Shown: positions 24,988 to 34,155, counted from the first letter of the stretch. The stretch is 64,000 nt of DNA from JAHBNG01 sp039028975 (GCA_039028975.1 JBCCHB010000093.1:1-64000), one strand, 5' to 3'. Notes: generated by a model from the sequence alone, not told the origin. Program-made: numbers and translations.

Positions 24988-26010
24988 ATGACCGAACATG
25001 CGCAAACGGAAAATTTATTGCTCAGGGTGTCCAATCTCAAGAAGCATTTTCCAATTCAGAAGGGCCTATTTCGTCGTACCGTTGGGCATGTCAAAGCGGT
25101 TGATGGGATTGATCTCTCCATTAAGAAAGGCGAGACGCTTGGTTTGGTGGGCGAAAGCGGCTGCGGCAAATCGACGACGGGGCGGTGCCTCTTACGCGGA
25201 TTTGATCTGACGGCAGGCGAAATTCTCTTCAATGATCAGGATTTGGGGTGGATCGATGTCTCAACCCTTGACCGCGCCCAGATGAAGGTTTTTCGGCGGC
25301 ATGCTCAAATCATCTTGCAAGATCCGTTTGCCTCTCTGAATCCACGGATGACCTTACTCGATATTGTTGGTGAAGGGCTTACGATTAATGGCATCAAAGG
25401 CGAAGAGCGTACGAACCAAGTAGCGGACCTGCTTGAAGTTGTCGGCTTACGGGCCGAATACATGGCTCGCTACCCTCATGCGTTTTCAGGTGGTCAGCGC
25501 CAACGGATCGGCATTGCTCGTGCCTTAGCCCTCAACCCGCAGTTCATCGTCTGCGACGAGCCAATTTCCGCGCTGGATGTCTCTATTCAAGCCCAGATTT
25601 TGAATCTGCTGCAGGATTTGCAAGACCAATTCGATCTCACCTATCTATTTGTGGCCCATCAATTAAACGTAGTGGAGCACATCTGTGATCGGGTGGCGGT
25701 GATGTATGTCGGCAAAATAGTCGAGGTTGCCGAAACCAAAGCACTCTATCAGACGCCTCGCCATCCCTATACTGAAGCCCTGCTGTCCGCTGTCCCTAGG
25801 CCCGATCCACGGAATCAGAGCGATGAGATCATCTTGGACGGCGAAGTGGCTAATCCGGCGAATCCGCCTTCTGGCTGCTACTTTCACCCTCGCTGCAATT
25901 ACGCAATCGAGCAATGCAAACACGAAGAACCGAAGCTCGAAGAAATCGCTCCTGGACATTTTGTCAAATGCCATCGCGCGCGTGAATTGACGTTGGTGGG
26001 GGTGGAGTAA
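24988..26010 (+). CDS. Oligopeptide/dipeptide ABC transporter ATPase, DppF type
   Basis: 340 residues. The N-terminus (LKKHFPIQKGLFRRTVGHVKAVDGIDL) is characteristic of the second Dpp/Opp ATPase. Walker A GESGCGKS near 54, signature FSGGQRQR near 167, Walker B FIVCDEPISALD near 189, and a C-terminal PPSGCYFHPRCNYAIEQC cysteine motif that in related ATPases can hold an iron-sulfur cluster. It forms the nucleotide-binding heterodimer with the preceding gene. AAGAAG precedes the ATG. Confidence 0.92.
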   Translation: MTEHAQTENLLLRVSNLKKHFPIQKGLFRRTVGHVKAVDGIDLSIKKGETLGLVGESGCGKSTTGRCLLRGFDLTAGEILFNDQDLGWIDVSTLDRAQMKVFRRHAQIILQDPFASLNPRMTLLDIVGEGLTINGIKGEERTNQVADLLEVVGLRAEYMARYPHAFSGGQRQRIGIARALALNPQFIVCDEPISALDVSIQAQILNLLQDLQDQFDLTYLFVAHQLNVVEHICDRVAVMYVGKIVEVAETKALYQTPRHPYTEALLSAVPRPDPRNQSDEIILDGEVANPANPPSGCYFHPRCNYAIEQCKHEEPKLEEIAPGHFVKCHRARELTLVGVE

Positions 26011-26013
26011 GAA

Positions 26014-26085
26014 GCTTTCAGCTAGTCAGCACGCTTCGCTTTCGGCTAGTCAGCACGCTTCGCTTTAGGCTTGTCAGCCAAACGC
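26014..26085. repeat. 24-bp tandem repeat, three copies
   Basis: Three head-to-tail 24-bp units at 26014, 26038 and 26062; the first two differ by one base, the third is degenerate. Each unit begins GCTTT and the first two contain CTAGTCAGCACGCTTC. It lies right after the DppF-type gene and before the four-helix-bundle gene, and shares GTCAGC words with the tract at 15980. Confidence 0.9.
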
Positions 26086-26100
26086 TAAGACACTGACGAA

Positions 26101-26118
26101 CTGAAATGCTGACCAGCT
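26101..26118 (+). repeat. Flanking 18-bp word, upstream copy
   Basis: CTGAAATGCTGACCAGCT lies 23 bases before the four-helix-bundle ATG. It recurs with one mismatch in direct orientation downstream of the gene at 26515-26532, and exactly, inverted, at 15980-15997. Confidence 0.85.
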
Positions 26119-26141
26119 ATTTACAGTGGAGAAGTTGCATA

Positions 26142-26495
26142 ATGCGTGACTTTCGAAGTATCAAGGTTTGGGAAAAGAGCCACCAACTGACGCTAGCGAT
26201 TTATGCTGTTACTCGGCAGTTTCCAAATGAAGAACGTTTTAGTTTAACGGATCAAATGCGTCGCTCAAGTAGTTCAATTCCAACGAATATTGCTGAGGGT
26301 TGTGGGCGAGATGGAGACGCTGAATTGCGACGCTTTATGCAAATCAGCATGGGATCGGCTAGTGAGTTAGAGTATCAACTATTGTTAGCACAAGATTTAG
26401 GATACTTACCGTCAGGTGACTATCAAAACCTAATGGATCGAACTACAGAAGTAAAACGCATGTTATCATCATTTATCAAACGATTGAGAAAGTAA
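26142..26495 (+). CDS. Four-helix-bundle protein (S23/IVP-like), copy 1
   Basis: 117 residues. The motifs VWEKSHQLTLAIYAVTRQFP, FSLTDQMRRSSSSIPTNIAEGCGR and SMGSASELEYQLLLAQDLGYL are the hallmarks of the family first seen in intervening sequences of 23S rRNA and related to the Avd accessory protein of diversity-generating retroelements. The bundle is basic and can bind nucleic acid in known relatives. GGAGAAG before ATG 26142 sets this start; an ATG at 26106 would read through repeat words. It is inserted between the ATPase and permease genes of an oligopeptide transporter, bracketed by repeats, and is clearly not part of a transporter. Confidence 0.9.
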   Translation: MRDFRSIKVWEKSHQLTLAIYAVTRQFPNEERFSLTDQMRRSSSSIPTNIAEGCGRDGDAELRRFMQISMGSASELEYQLLLAQDLGYLPSGDYQNLMDRTTEVKRMLSSFIKRLRK

Positions 26496-26514
26496 CCAGT
26501 CAGCAAACCAAAAG

Positions 26515-26532
26515 CTGAAATGCTGACAAGCT
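26515..26532 (+). repeat. Flanking 18-bp word, downstream copy
   Basis: CTGAAATGCTGACAAGCT, 17 of 18 identical to 26101-26118 and in the same orientation, 20 bases after the four-helix-bundle stop. The two copies bracket the gene as direct repeats 414 bases apart. Confidence 0.85.
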
Positions 26533-26555
26533 GAAACGCTATATCCGGAGACCAA

Positions 26556-27545
26556 ATGGCCGCCTATATAATCCGTAGGTTATTACTGTTTATCCCAATG
26601 CTGTTCGCAGTCAGCATTATCGCCTTCATCTTGATCCAGCTTCCACCAGGCGATTATCTGACCAGCGAGATTATGGCCATTGCCGCCCGCGGCGAAGAAG
26701 TTGATGAAGCAGTTATTGCATCGCTCAAGCTGCGGTATGGCCTCGACCGACCCATGGTCGAGCAGTACTATCGCTGGGTTACCAACATCATCACCGAAGG
26801 GGATTTTGGTCGCTCCTTCCATTGGAAAAAGCCGGTTTCCGAACTCATTTGGGAACGCCTGATGTGGACGATGATCATCTCGTCCGGTAGTCTGCTATTT
26901 ACCTGGATGTTGGCTTTTCCGATTGGCATCTATTCTGCAACCCATCAGTATTCATTTGCCGATTATCTGGTTACTTTTCTGGGCTTTCTTGGCAAAGCAA
27001 CGCCCAATTTTTTGCTAGCCCTCATCTTGATGTGGTTGGGATTTATCTACTTTGACATTAACATGGGGGGATTATTCTCATCCGAGTACCAGAACGCCCC
27101 GTGGAGCTTTGCCAAGTTGGTGGATCTGTTTCAGCATTTATGGGTTCCTCTGGTAGTTTTAGGCACAGCGGGTACCGCCGATCTCATCCGAACTTTGCGC
27201 GCCAACTTGCTCGACGAGTTAAGCAAGCCATACGTCACGGCTGCCCGAGCCAAAGGGATGTCTGAAGTCAAGCTTATTTGGAAATATCCGGTGCGTATCG
27301 CAATTAATCCGTTTATCAGCAGCATCGGAGGCGTTTTGCCCGAGCTGATATCGGGCGCAGCCATTGTATCTGTGGTGCTCAGCCTGCCAACAACCGGGCC
27401 GCTTATGCTAAATGCCTTGCTCACCCAAGATATGTTTCTGGCAGGCAGTTTTTTGATGATGCTAACCTTTTTGTCACTGCTAGGAACGCTGATTTCAGAT
27501 ATCTTGTTAGCGATTTTAGATCCGCGTATTCGACAAACGGTTTAG
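26556..27545 (+). CDS. Peptide ABC transporter permease, DppB type
   Basis: 329 residues. The opening MAAYIIRRLLLFIPMLFAVSIIAFILIQLPPGDYLTSE is the typical DppB/OppB N-terminus. The EAA-like loop near residues 215-250 (DELSKPYVTAARAKGMSEVKLIWKYPVR) contacts the ATPases. Six membrane helices. CCGGAGACC before the ATG. It ends 15 bases before the DppC-type permease. Confidence 0.92.
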   Translation: MAAYIIRRLLLFIPMLFAVSIIAFILIQLPPGDYLTSEIMAIAARGEEVDEAVIASLKLRYGLDRPMVEQYYRWVTNIITEGDFGRSFHWKKPVSELIWERLMWTMIISSGSLLFTWMLAFPIGIYSATHQYSFADYLVTFLGFLGKATPNFLLALILMWLGFIYFDINMGGLFSSEYQNAPWSFAKLVDLFQHLWVPLVVLGTAGTADLIRTLRANLLDELSKPYVTAARAKGMSEVKLIWKYPVRIAINPFISSIGGVLPELISGAAIVSVVLSLPTTGPLMLNALLTQDMFLAGSFLMMLTFLSLLGTLISDILLAILDPRIRQTV

Positions 27546-27559
27546 GGAGAATTTATTGA

Positions 27560-28687
27560 ATGGCTACGGGAGCCAACTTATCCGAAGAAACAGCAGACCA
27601 TAGGATCGATACTGCTTCGCAGTGGCAACTGGTGCGTTGGCGTTTTTTGAAACACAAAGCAGCTGTGGTCAGTTTGTACATTTTGGGATTTCTCTATCTG
27701 ATCGCGATCTTTAGCGAAGTGGTGGCACCTTATGCCACCGATACCTATAACATCAAGTATATTTTGGCACCGCCACAGCGTGTTCGTTTTTTTGATGAGT
27801 CTGGCCAATTTCACTTGCGTCCTTTTATCTACGATTATACGACAGGGCGCGACCCAAAGAGTCTGCGTATTATTCAAGTGGTTGATACGGAAACCATTCA
27901 TCCCATCTACTTTTTCATTCGCGGCGATGACTATCGCTTTTGGGGAATCTGGAAAACGGATATTCACCTATTCGGTATCAAAGATCAAGAGGCGCTCATT
28001 CTGTTATTTGGGGCAGATGAGCAAGGCCGTGATCTATTCTCGCGGGTTATCTACGGTGCGAGACTGTCCTTATCTATCGGCTTCGTCGGCGTCATGTTGA
28101 GCTTGGTGTTGGGCATATTGCTGGGCGGGATTTCGGGCTACTTTGGGGGGGTAATTGACATGATCATCCAGCGGGTGATCGAATTGCTCCAGGCAATTCC
28201 GCGTATCCCGCTCTGGTTGACCCTATCGGCAGCGCTGCCCCGGGATTGGAGCACGATTCAAGTCTATTTTGGCATCACGATTATTCTATCTATTTTGGGG
28301 TGGACGGATCTTGCCCGAACCGTACGCGGTAAATTCCTGGCTTTACGCGAAGAGGAATTTGTCCACGCTGCGAAATATCTGGGGGCCAGTGAGTTACGCA
28401 TCATTCTGCGTCATATGGTCCCATCATTTAGCAGCCATTTGATAGCCGTATTGACTCTGCGCGTACCCGAGATGATCCTGGCGGAAACCAGCCTCAGCTT
28501 TCTTGGTTTGGGCTTGCGTGAGCCAGTCATCAGCTGGGGGGTTTTGTTAGCCGGTGTGCAAAACATTCGGGCAGTTGCCTTAGCACCCTGGCTCTTTCTC
28601 CCTGGAGCCGCCATAATTATTACTGTGCTGGCCTTTAACTTTGTGGGTGATGGGTTACGCGATGCTGCAGATCCGTATGCGCAGTAG
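27560..28687 (+). CDS. Peptide ABC transporter permease, DppC type
   Basis: 375 residues, about 80 longer than typical DppC proteins. The extra length is a periplasmic insert after the first helix (about residues 60-140, including RVRFFDESGQFHLRPFIYDYTTGRDP), a form seen in permeases paired with large family 5 binding proteins. The domain core shows GADEQGRDLFSRVIYGARLSL and the EAA-like loop REEEFVHAAKYLGASELRIILRHMVP. GGGAGAA lies before the ATG. Confidence 0.92.
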   Translation: MATGANLSEETADHRIDTASQWQLVRWRFLKHKAAVVSLYILGFLYLIAIFSEVVAPYATDTYNIKYILAPPQRVRFFDESGQFHLRPFIYDYTTGRDPKSLRIIQVVDTETIHPIYFFIRGDDYRFWGIWKTDIHLFGIKDQEALILLFGADEQGRDLFSRVIYGARLSLSIGFVGVMLSLVLGILLGGISGYFGGVIDMIIQRVIELLQAIPRIPLWLTLSAALPRDWSTIQVYFGITIILSILGWTDLARTVRGKFLALREEEFVHAAKYLGASELRIILRHMVPSFSSHLIAVLTLRVPEMILAETSLSFLGLGLREPVISWGVLLAGVQNIRAVALAPWLFLPGAAIIITVLAFNFVGDGLRDAADPYAQ

Positions 28688-28690
28688 GGA

Positions 28691-28753
28691 GTAATGCGTA
28701 ATGAGTAGTGCGTGATTCGTAATGCGTAATCCGTAGGTAGTAAAAGGTATGCA
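28691..28753. repeat. Heptamer tract, nine GT-words in register
   Basis: Nine 7-bp words all beginning GT, including GTAATGC twice, GTAATGA, GTAGTGC and GTAATCC, fill most of the gap between the DppC-type permease and the binding protein. The word differs from those at 14135 and 40598 but the period is the same. Confidence 0.88.
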
Positions 28754-28839
28754 GTCCCCGATGACCACCGATGACAGTTTGCTATAGAGAGTTAATGTTT
28801 TTATCCCTAAATTCTAAACTTCCAAAGGAGGAAGAACTT

Positions 28840-30864
28840 GTGAACCGAACAACGAAGAGACGTACCAACCTATTGTTAGGGCTATTTGTGATTATGGCCT
28901 TGATGGTGGCTGCTTGTGGTGGTAGCGCGGCGACTACACCTACTGATGAACCAGCCGCGCCTGAGCCTGCTGCGGGTGAGCGTATCGAAGGTGCACCTGA
29001 TACAACGTACAATGAATCGCCCATGTTGGCAGAGCGGGTCGTTGCGGGTGACTTATCCTCTGTTGATGAACGTTTGCCTAACAACCCAGCCATTATCGAA
29101 CCATTAGAGCGAGCAGGCGAAACCATCGGTCAATATGGAGGCAAACTGACTGTAACTGGCCTTGACCCCAATGGAGATTCGTTTGGGGGCGACTGGGGTG
29201 ATGGAGGCGGTTTCCGCGCCGAAGGTCTGGCAACCTTCGATATTGCCGATCGAACCTTTGTCCCCAACATCGCAGAGTCGTGGGAGGTATCTGACGATTT
29301 CACCACGCTAACTGTCCACCTCCGTGAAGGCATACGTTGGTCGGATGGGGAATTGTTGACCACAGAAGACGTCGAATTTTGGTGGAACGACATTATGCTC
29401 AACGAAAACCTAACCGCCAAATTGCCCAATTACTTTGCCCCCGACGACCAGCCAATGACGGTCAATATCATCGATGATTTTACCTTTAACTTCCAGTATG
29501 CAGAACCCTATTTGGCGCTCGCCGATCAGATGGACCGGTTACAGCCCTTTAGCCCCAAGCACTACATGGAGAAGTGGCACATAGACTATAATCCCGATGC
29601 TGGTACAGAGGCCGATGCCGAAGGCTTTGGCGAGTGGTTTGAAGCGTTCCTGGCCCGTCATGAAGATAGTCGCAGCATTGTCTATGCCGGTGAACGACCG
29701 TTCTTTGGACCGTTCATTCCTGGCGTTGCCGATTCAGTGGGTACCCGCCTCTCTGAGCGTAACCCCTACTACTGGAAAGTAGATTCCGCAGGCAACCAGC
29801 TTCCGTACGTGGATTACTATGAGCGTATTTTGGTTGGGAGCCGCGAAATTTTGGAAGCCAAAGCCATTGCGGGTGAATACAACATGGGTGGTGCCTGGGC
29901 AGACTTAGCCAACTTCCCGCTGCTGGTAGAAAATGCGGAACAAGCTGGCTATACTGTACGTATGTTCCCAGGTCTGCTGTGGGGTGGTAGCGTTAGCTGG
30001 GCCTACAACTACACCAGCAACGACCCAGTTTTACGCGAAATCTTTAATGACTTGCGCTTCCGCAAAGCCATGTCTTACGCGATCAACCGCGTGGAGTTTG
30101 GCGAAGTCTTCAACTTGGGCCTAACGGAACCACGCCAGGCTGCCCCGCCGGCGGACTGGAGCTTTTATGATGAGAGCATGGGACGCAACTATCTCGAATA
30201 TGATGTTGAGTTGGCCAACCAACTGTTGGATGAGATGGGGCTTGAATGGGATGCTGATGGCGAGAGGCGCCTCCGCCCCGATGGCGAGCCGCTGATCCTC
30301 AACACCGAAATCGGCGAAGAAGGACACCGCCCCGGCGAATGGGAATTCATCGTCCGCTATTGGCTGGAAATTGGCATTGAGGTCAAATTTAAGCAGGTTG
30401 ATCAAGGTCTCTATGCTCAACGACTACTGGCTAACGAACTCGATATTGGCACCTGGGGCGCAGGCGGCCCACCCGAGTCAGTCAGCCACGCTATATTCCC
30501 GATTCGGCTGGTTCCGCCCTGGCACTGGCGAACCTGTTGTGCGCTGGGCGGCATGGCTTGGCACGATTGGTGGGATAGTGGTGGCGAGCTGGGTGAAGTA
30601 CCACCAGAGGAAATCCAGGAGCTATTCGGTATTTTGGATCAATGGCGAGCCGAGCCGATTGGATCACCCGAATATGAGTCGTTGGCCAAAGAGATGGTCC
30701 GTATGAACGATGAAAATATCTGGTACAACGTGGTAACCGGTTCGCCACCGAGTATCAGCCATGCCGTTGTCGTCAGCGCGATTGATAACAGCGTCAAGAA
30801 CGTCCGTGATCCTGATTCAGACAGTGGCTGGTGGATGATCGAACGACTTTGGATTGACGAATAA
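28840..30864 (+). CDS. Peptide ABC transporter substrate-binding lipoprotein (family 5)
   Basis: 674 residues from a GTG with a perfect AAAGGAGG Shine-Dalgarno. An ATG-type frame opening 69 bases earlier has no such signal. The signal peptide TNLLLGLFVIMALMVAAC ends in a lipobox, followed by a Pro/Glu/Ala-rich linker. The mature protein has the family 5 features (WEVSDDFTTLTVHLREGIRWSDGELLTTEDVEFWW). It is larger than Escherichia DppA (about 535), as is common in Chloroflexota. It closes the oligopeptide operon; the ligand is probably a peptide or oligosaccharide. Confidence 0.9.
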   Translation: MNRTTKRRTNLLLGLFVIMALMVAACGGSAATTPTDEPAAPEPAAGERIEGAPDTTYNESPMLAERVVAGDLSSVDERLPNNPAIIEPLERAGETIGQYGGKLTVTGLDPNGDSFGGDWGDGGGFRAEGLATFDIADRTFVPNIAESWEVSDDFTTLTVHLREGIRWSDGELLTTEDVEFWWNDIMLNENLTAKLPNYFAPDDQPMTVNIIDDFTFNFQYAEPYLALADQMDRLQPFSPKHYMEKWHIDYNPDAGTEADAEGFGEWFEAFLARHEDSRSIVYAGERPFFGPFIPGVADSVGTRLSERNPYYWKVDSAGNQLPYVDYYERILVGSREILEAKAIAGEYNMGGAWADLANFPLLVENAEQAGYTVRMFPGLLWGGSVSWAYNYTSNDPVLREIFNDLRFRKAMSYAINRVEFGEVFNLGLTEPRQAAPPADWSFYDESMGRNYLEYDVELANQLLDEMGLEWDADGERRLRPDGEPLILNTEIGEEGHRPGEWEFIVRYWLEIGIEVKFKQVDQGLYAQRLLANELDIGTWGAGGPPESVSHAIFPIRLVPPWHWRTCCALGGMAWHDWWDSGGELGEVPPEEIQELFGILDQWRAEPIGSPEYESLAKEMVRMNDENIWYNVVTGSPPSISHAVVVSAIDNSVKNVRDPDSDSGWWMIERLWIDE

Positions 30865-30885
30865 GTATAAAGTTACTTATTTGAG

Positions 30886-30935
30886 CGAATAGATGTATAG
30901 CGGTTTGGTCCGCTATACATCTATTCGTTTTCTTT
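30886..30935 (+). terminator. Rho-independent terminator of the peptide transporter operon
   Basis: A perfect 18-bp stem (30886-30903 and 30910-30927) with a 6-base TTTGGT loop, followed by TTTTCTTTTT. It begins 21 bases after the binding-protein stop. Confidence 0.93.
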
Positions 30936-31127
30936 TTGGAACATAGTTGACCAAAGGGTTGTTTGGGCGGTGTGCAATAAGACCGACAAGCTTCACATCT
31001 GTTCTGTCCTTCATCTTATCCATATAGGCATTGGAAAGCGGACGGTAGTTTCAGTAGGGCACAATGCCTACTGTCCTCATAAGTCTTGTAAAATGCGCTG
31101 AGTCCACGGCGAAATAATAGGAACACG

Positions 31128-32585
31128 ATGAACAATGACTCATTTGATGTGATTGTGATGGGTGGTGGTCCGGCTGGCTCAACAGTCTCTACGCTTGTTG
31201 CCATGCAAGGACATAACGTGCTTTTGCTAGAGCGGGAGCAGTCCCCCCGCTATCAAGTCGGCGAATCGCTGCTGCCCTCAACGATTCATGGCATTTGCCC
31301 AATGTTGGGCGTTGCCAAAGAGATACAAAACGCCAACTTCACCTATAAACGGGGGGCAACACTACGCTGGGGGAAAAATCCTGACTTGTGGCACATTCAA
31401 TTTGATAACTCTTTCATTAAAGAGAGTGCCGTTGGATACGCCTATCAGGTGGAACGCACCAAGTTCGATCATATCCTGCTTCAGAATGCTCGCACAAAAG
31501 GTGTCAATGTACGCGAGCAGCATCGGGTTCGAGAGCTACTCACAGAAGGTGACCGTGTGGTCGGTGTGCAGGTTCAAGATCATGAAGGCACAACATACCA
31601 AGCACGCGCCAAGGTCGTGGTAGATGCCGCAGGCCATAGCAGCCCCCACTATCGACAAGTGGGAGAACGTGTTTATTCTGAGTTTTTCAAGAATATTGCG
31701 CTATATGGCTACTACAACGGTGGCAAACGCCTGCCTGGAGAACTTGAGGGTAATATTCTTGCGGCTGCCTTTGAATGGGGATGGTTTTGGTATATACCAC
31801 TAGCAGACGATTTAACAAGCGTTGGTGCGGTCATAGCCCAGGAGTATGCCCACCGCTTGAATCAGCAGGGACATGAGTCGGTGATGCATGAGTGCATTGA
31901 TGCCTGCCCAATCATTCGAGAATATTTGGCCTCTGCAGAACGCATTACCGATGGCTTATACGGTGAACTGCGGATTCGCAAAGATTACTCGTACTGCAAT
32001 ACCAAATTTTGGAAGCCCGGGCTGGTCCTCGTGGGCGATGCGGCCTGTTTCATCGATCCGATCCTCTCCTCCGGCGTGCATATGGCAACCTATTCAGCCC
32101 TCTTGGCGGCACGCTCCATCAATAGCCTGCTGAGGGGCGACTTTGATGAGGAGCGGTGCTTTGCAGAATTTGAAGCCCGCTATCGCAACGAATTCGCCAA
32201 GTTCTACCAGATGCTCATCGCCTTTTACGACACCAATCAGCACGAGGATTCCTATTTCTGGTCGGCCCGGTCCATATTGAACACGACCGAACGGGATAAC
32301 TCGGCGCTCGTCACCTTAGCATCGGGCGTATCCAGTAGCGAGCTGGTTGATGGTCAATTGTTTTTCGATACCCGCGGCGAATTGGGGAGTACATTCCAGA
32401 TGATCCTCGACGAACTGGGCAAAGGCCCACCGCCGCCTGAGGCAAGTGCCGCGCGTCGCGTCGATGATATTGATGACTATTCGGGAATGTACTGCCAGAT
32501 TCCAGGGTTCGAGAACGCACCGCTTCAAGGAACGGGACTCGTTGCTTCGGAGGATGGTTTTTATTGGCGAGAGTCAACATCCTAA
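31128..32585 (+). CDS. FAD-dependent halogenase-like oxidoreductase (tryptophan halogenase family)
   Basis: 485 residues. The FAD-binding GGGPAG is at 12-17, then LLEREQSPRYQVGESLLPST. WFWYIP near residue 218 matches the WxWxIP motif of flavin-dependent halogenases, and FIDPILSSGVHMA near 308 matches their second conserved block. This group (CmlS/PltA-like) chlorinates or brominates activated substrates with FADH2 and halide; the geranylgeranyl-reductase-like alternative lacks WxWxIP. AGGAAC precedes the ATG. It stands alone, with no visible polyketide or peptide synthase or flavin reductase nearby, so the substrate is unknown and a non-halogenating role remains possible. Confidence 0.72.
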   Translation: MNNDSFDVIVMGGGPAGSTVSTLVAMQGHNVLLLEREQSPRYQVGESLLPSTIHGICPMLGVAKEIQNANFTYKRGATLRWGKNPDLWHIQFDNSFIKESAVGYAYQVERTKFDHILLQNARTKGVNVREQHRVRELLTEGDRVVGVQVQDHEGTTYQARAKVVVDAAGHSSPHYRQVGERVYSEFFKNIALYGYYNGGKRLPGELEGNILAAAFEWGWFWYIPLADDLTSVGAVIAQEYAHRLNQQGHESVMHECIDACPIIREYLASAERITDGLYGELRIRKDYSYCNTKFWKPGLVLVGDAACFIDPILSSGVHMATYSALLAARSINSLLRGDFDEERCFAEFEARYRNEFAKFYQMLIAFYDTNQHEDSYFWSARSILNTTERDNSALVTLASGVSSSELVDGQLFFDTRGELGSTFQMILDELGKGPPPPEASAARRVDDIDDYSGMYCQIPGFENAPLQGTGLVASEDGFYWRESTS

Positions 32586-32636
32586 TTGGGGGAACCTACA
32601 ATCAAGAAGTAACGCGGATACGGGATGAAACTAATG

Positions 32637-32719
32637 GTAACGACTCAGCCGTAGCCTGAGCTTGTCGAAGGCGGAGGCGGGTTTCGGCAAGCTCAAACCT
32701 CGAGCGCCTGAGTAGTTAC
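32637..32719. repeat. Compound hairpin with CTGAGCTTGTCGAA core, copy 1
   Basis: The core CCTGAGCTTGTCGAAGG is followed by a degenerate inverted copy (TTTCGGCAAGCTCAAACC). Outer arms at 32637-32648 and 32708-32719 are 12 bp with one mismatch. It follows the halogenase stop. Related elements are at 34075, 54630 and 59965. Confidence 0.8.
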
Positions 32720-32773
32720 TACTAAAGTTCGTTTGGCGATTTCTCTCTGAAAAGCCCATCCTTGCCAAGAATG

Positions 32774-33965
32774 CTATTGTGTGGTCAATGGCAGGAATAA
32801 ATTCACATTCAGAACAGTTCCGGTTGGGGTTGGAGTTGCTGTTGGCGTTTGAACAGATGTAGGTGTCTGACTCGGCATGGGCGTGCTGGTTGGCGATACT
32901 GGCGTTGGCGTCGATGTCTCTGGCACTGTAATGCGCGCTTGCCCCGAATTTGCCTCGACCATAAGCGACGACACATCAACAGCCTCAAAATCGATCCCTT
33001 GGACTTGGCGAAGCTCACGCAGCACATCATTGTTCCAACGCTCGTCAGGCGCGCCAGAGATAAACCAGGCCGATCCATTATCGGCCAGAATCATGCCGTA
33101 GCTCTTTAGCGCCTGTAAAATCACCTGCACATCTGCCGAGAATCCAGAGGTGTCGAAATCGGAGCGTAAACGAAATCGTTGGCCCATAGGCGGGTACTGT
33201 TCTCCAGTCAGATCAGAAGCAAAGTGACGCGCGGGCCAGACATAGTCACGACGGGTCTGCGGCACTGTAAAGCGTAGCGCGTGTCGAATTTCGCCGCTAG
33301 CCACCTCATCATAACGCACCAGCCCCGGCAGAATGGGCAATCCCGCAGCATCAGCCGAAGTCCACGTATCCGGTCGCAGCGCGTGCGAACTCAGATCGAA
33401 GACCGCACCGGAATCCCCTCGCCAACTGCCGTCAGCCTGCGGATAGGAATTGAAGACTTCGTAGAGAACACAGTTATCCCGATCCAACACCAAGACGTGC
33501 CGATCTCCATCGCTGGCTGGACCACCTTCAATGGGCGCATCTGGGGGAATTCGGGTAGGGACCAGGATCGCTTTCGTCGTCATACCTGAATGAGACCGAG
33601 ACACCCGGTTGGCTACCCGATACGTCCACATACGGGATACCGATCGGCCCTCCGTTCCATAGCCCTGAGCCAAAATCGGGATGGACGTTGGTATTTGCGC
33701 CGATGGTGTTGATATAGGCGTCAGAATTGGGGTCAACGGGTAGGGTGTTGACAGGTGTATTCCAGATATTATCGTTAGGAAAGACTGGACAACCTGCCAC
33801 GGTAGGTGGTGTCTGTGCTCCGCTGGTCGCCTCGATATTTGAGCCGGTCGCCAAGCTTGCTGTGGCGACTGGCCGTTGATGTTCGGACAGAAGTAGGCTG
33901 ACGCCAAGCAAGATGGCTGCTAAATTAATTCGCTGTAGAAAGGTGTAGAAATGGGGTGTGGGCAT
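32774..33965 (-). pseudogene. Secreted protein with Thr/Pro-rich linker and LFLPL tail, frameshifted
   Basis: Two overlapping minus-strand frames together encode one protein. The first (from ATG 33965) has a hydrophobic N-terminal segment, then CPVFPNDNIWNTPVNTLPVDPNSD and HPDFGSG...GIPYVDV, up to SDPGPYP. The second continues IPPDAPIEGGPASDGDRHVLVLD and runs to the end. They would join if one base were removed from CCGAATT near 33548-33551. After about residue 360 comes a Thr/Pro/Ser-rich linker and NVNLFLPLTTQ, a tail style seen on Chloroflexota surface proteins. The function is unknown. Either a recent frameshift inactivated it or the base is a sequencing error. Confidence 0.8.
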
Positions 33966-34074
33966 TGCTCGATTCTCCGTCGGGTTCACAAAGAGCAGAA
34001 ACAATCTGGGGGCGCTTTATCTTATCACGCCAATGCTTAGAGCACTTGACTTTGGTACGCTGTTATAGTTTTTA

Positions 34075-34136
34075 AGATAAAGATTTTCCGCACTTCCCCT
34101 GAGCTTGTCGAAGGGAAGTGCGGAAAATCTTTATCT
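34075..34136. repeat. Hairpin with CTGAGCTTGTCGAA core, copy 2
   Basis: Perfect 24-bp arms (34075-34098 and 34113-34136) enclose a 14-base loop that is exactly the core CTGAGCTTGTCGAA. The arms share nothing with those of the other copies. It lies between the secreted-protein start and the GNAT stop. Confidence 0.9.
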
Positions 34137-34155
34137 GGATATCTATATATAACAT

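Noticed and set aside
26014..26543. Insertion sequence around the four-helix-bundle gene
   Set aside because: No transposase, no terminal inverted repeats and no target-site duplication of normal size; the flanking repeats are tandem words.
28771..28839. Upstream start for the family 5 binding protein
   Set aside because: It would put 23 residues before the lipoprotein signal peptide; the GTG at 28840 has a perfect AAAGGAGG.
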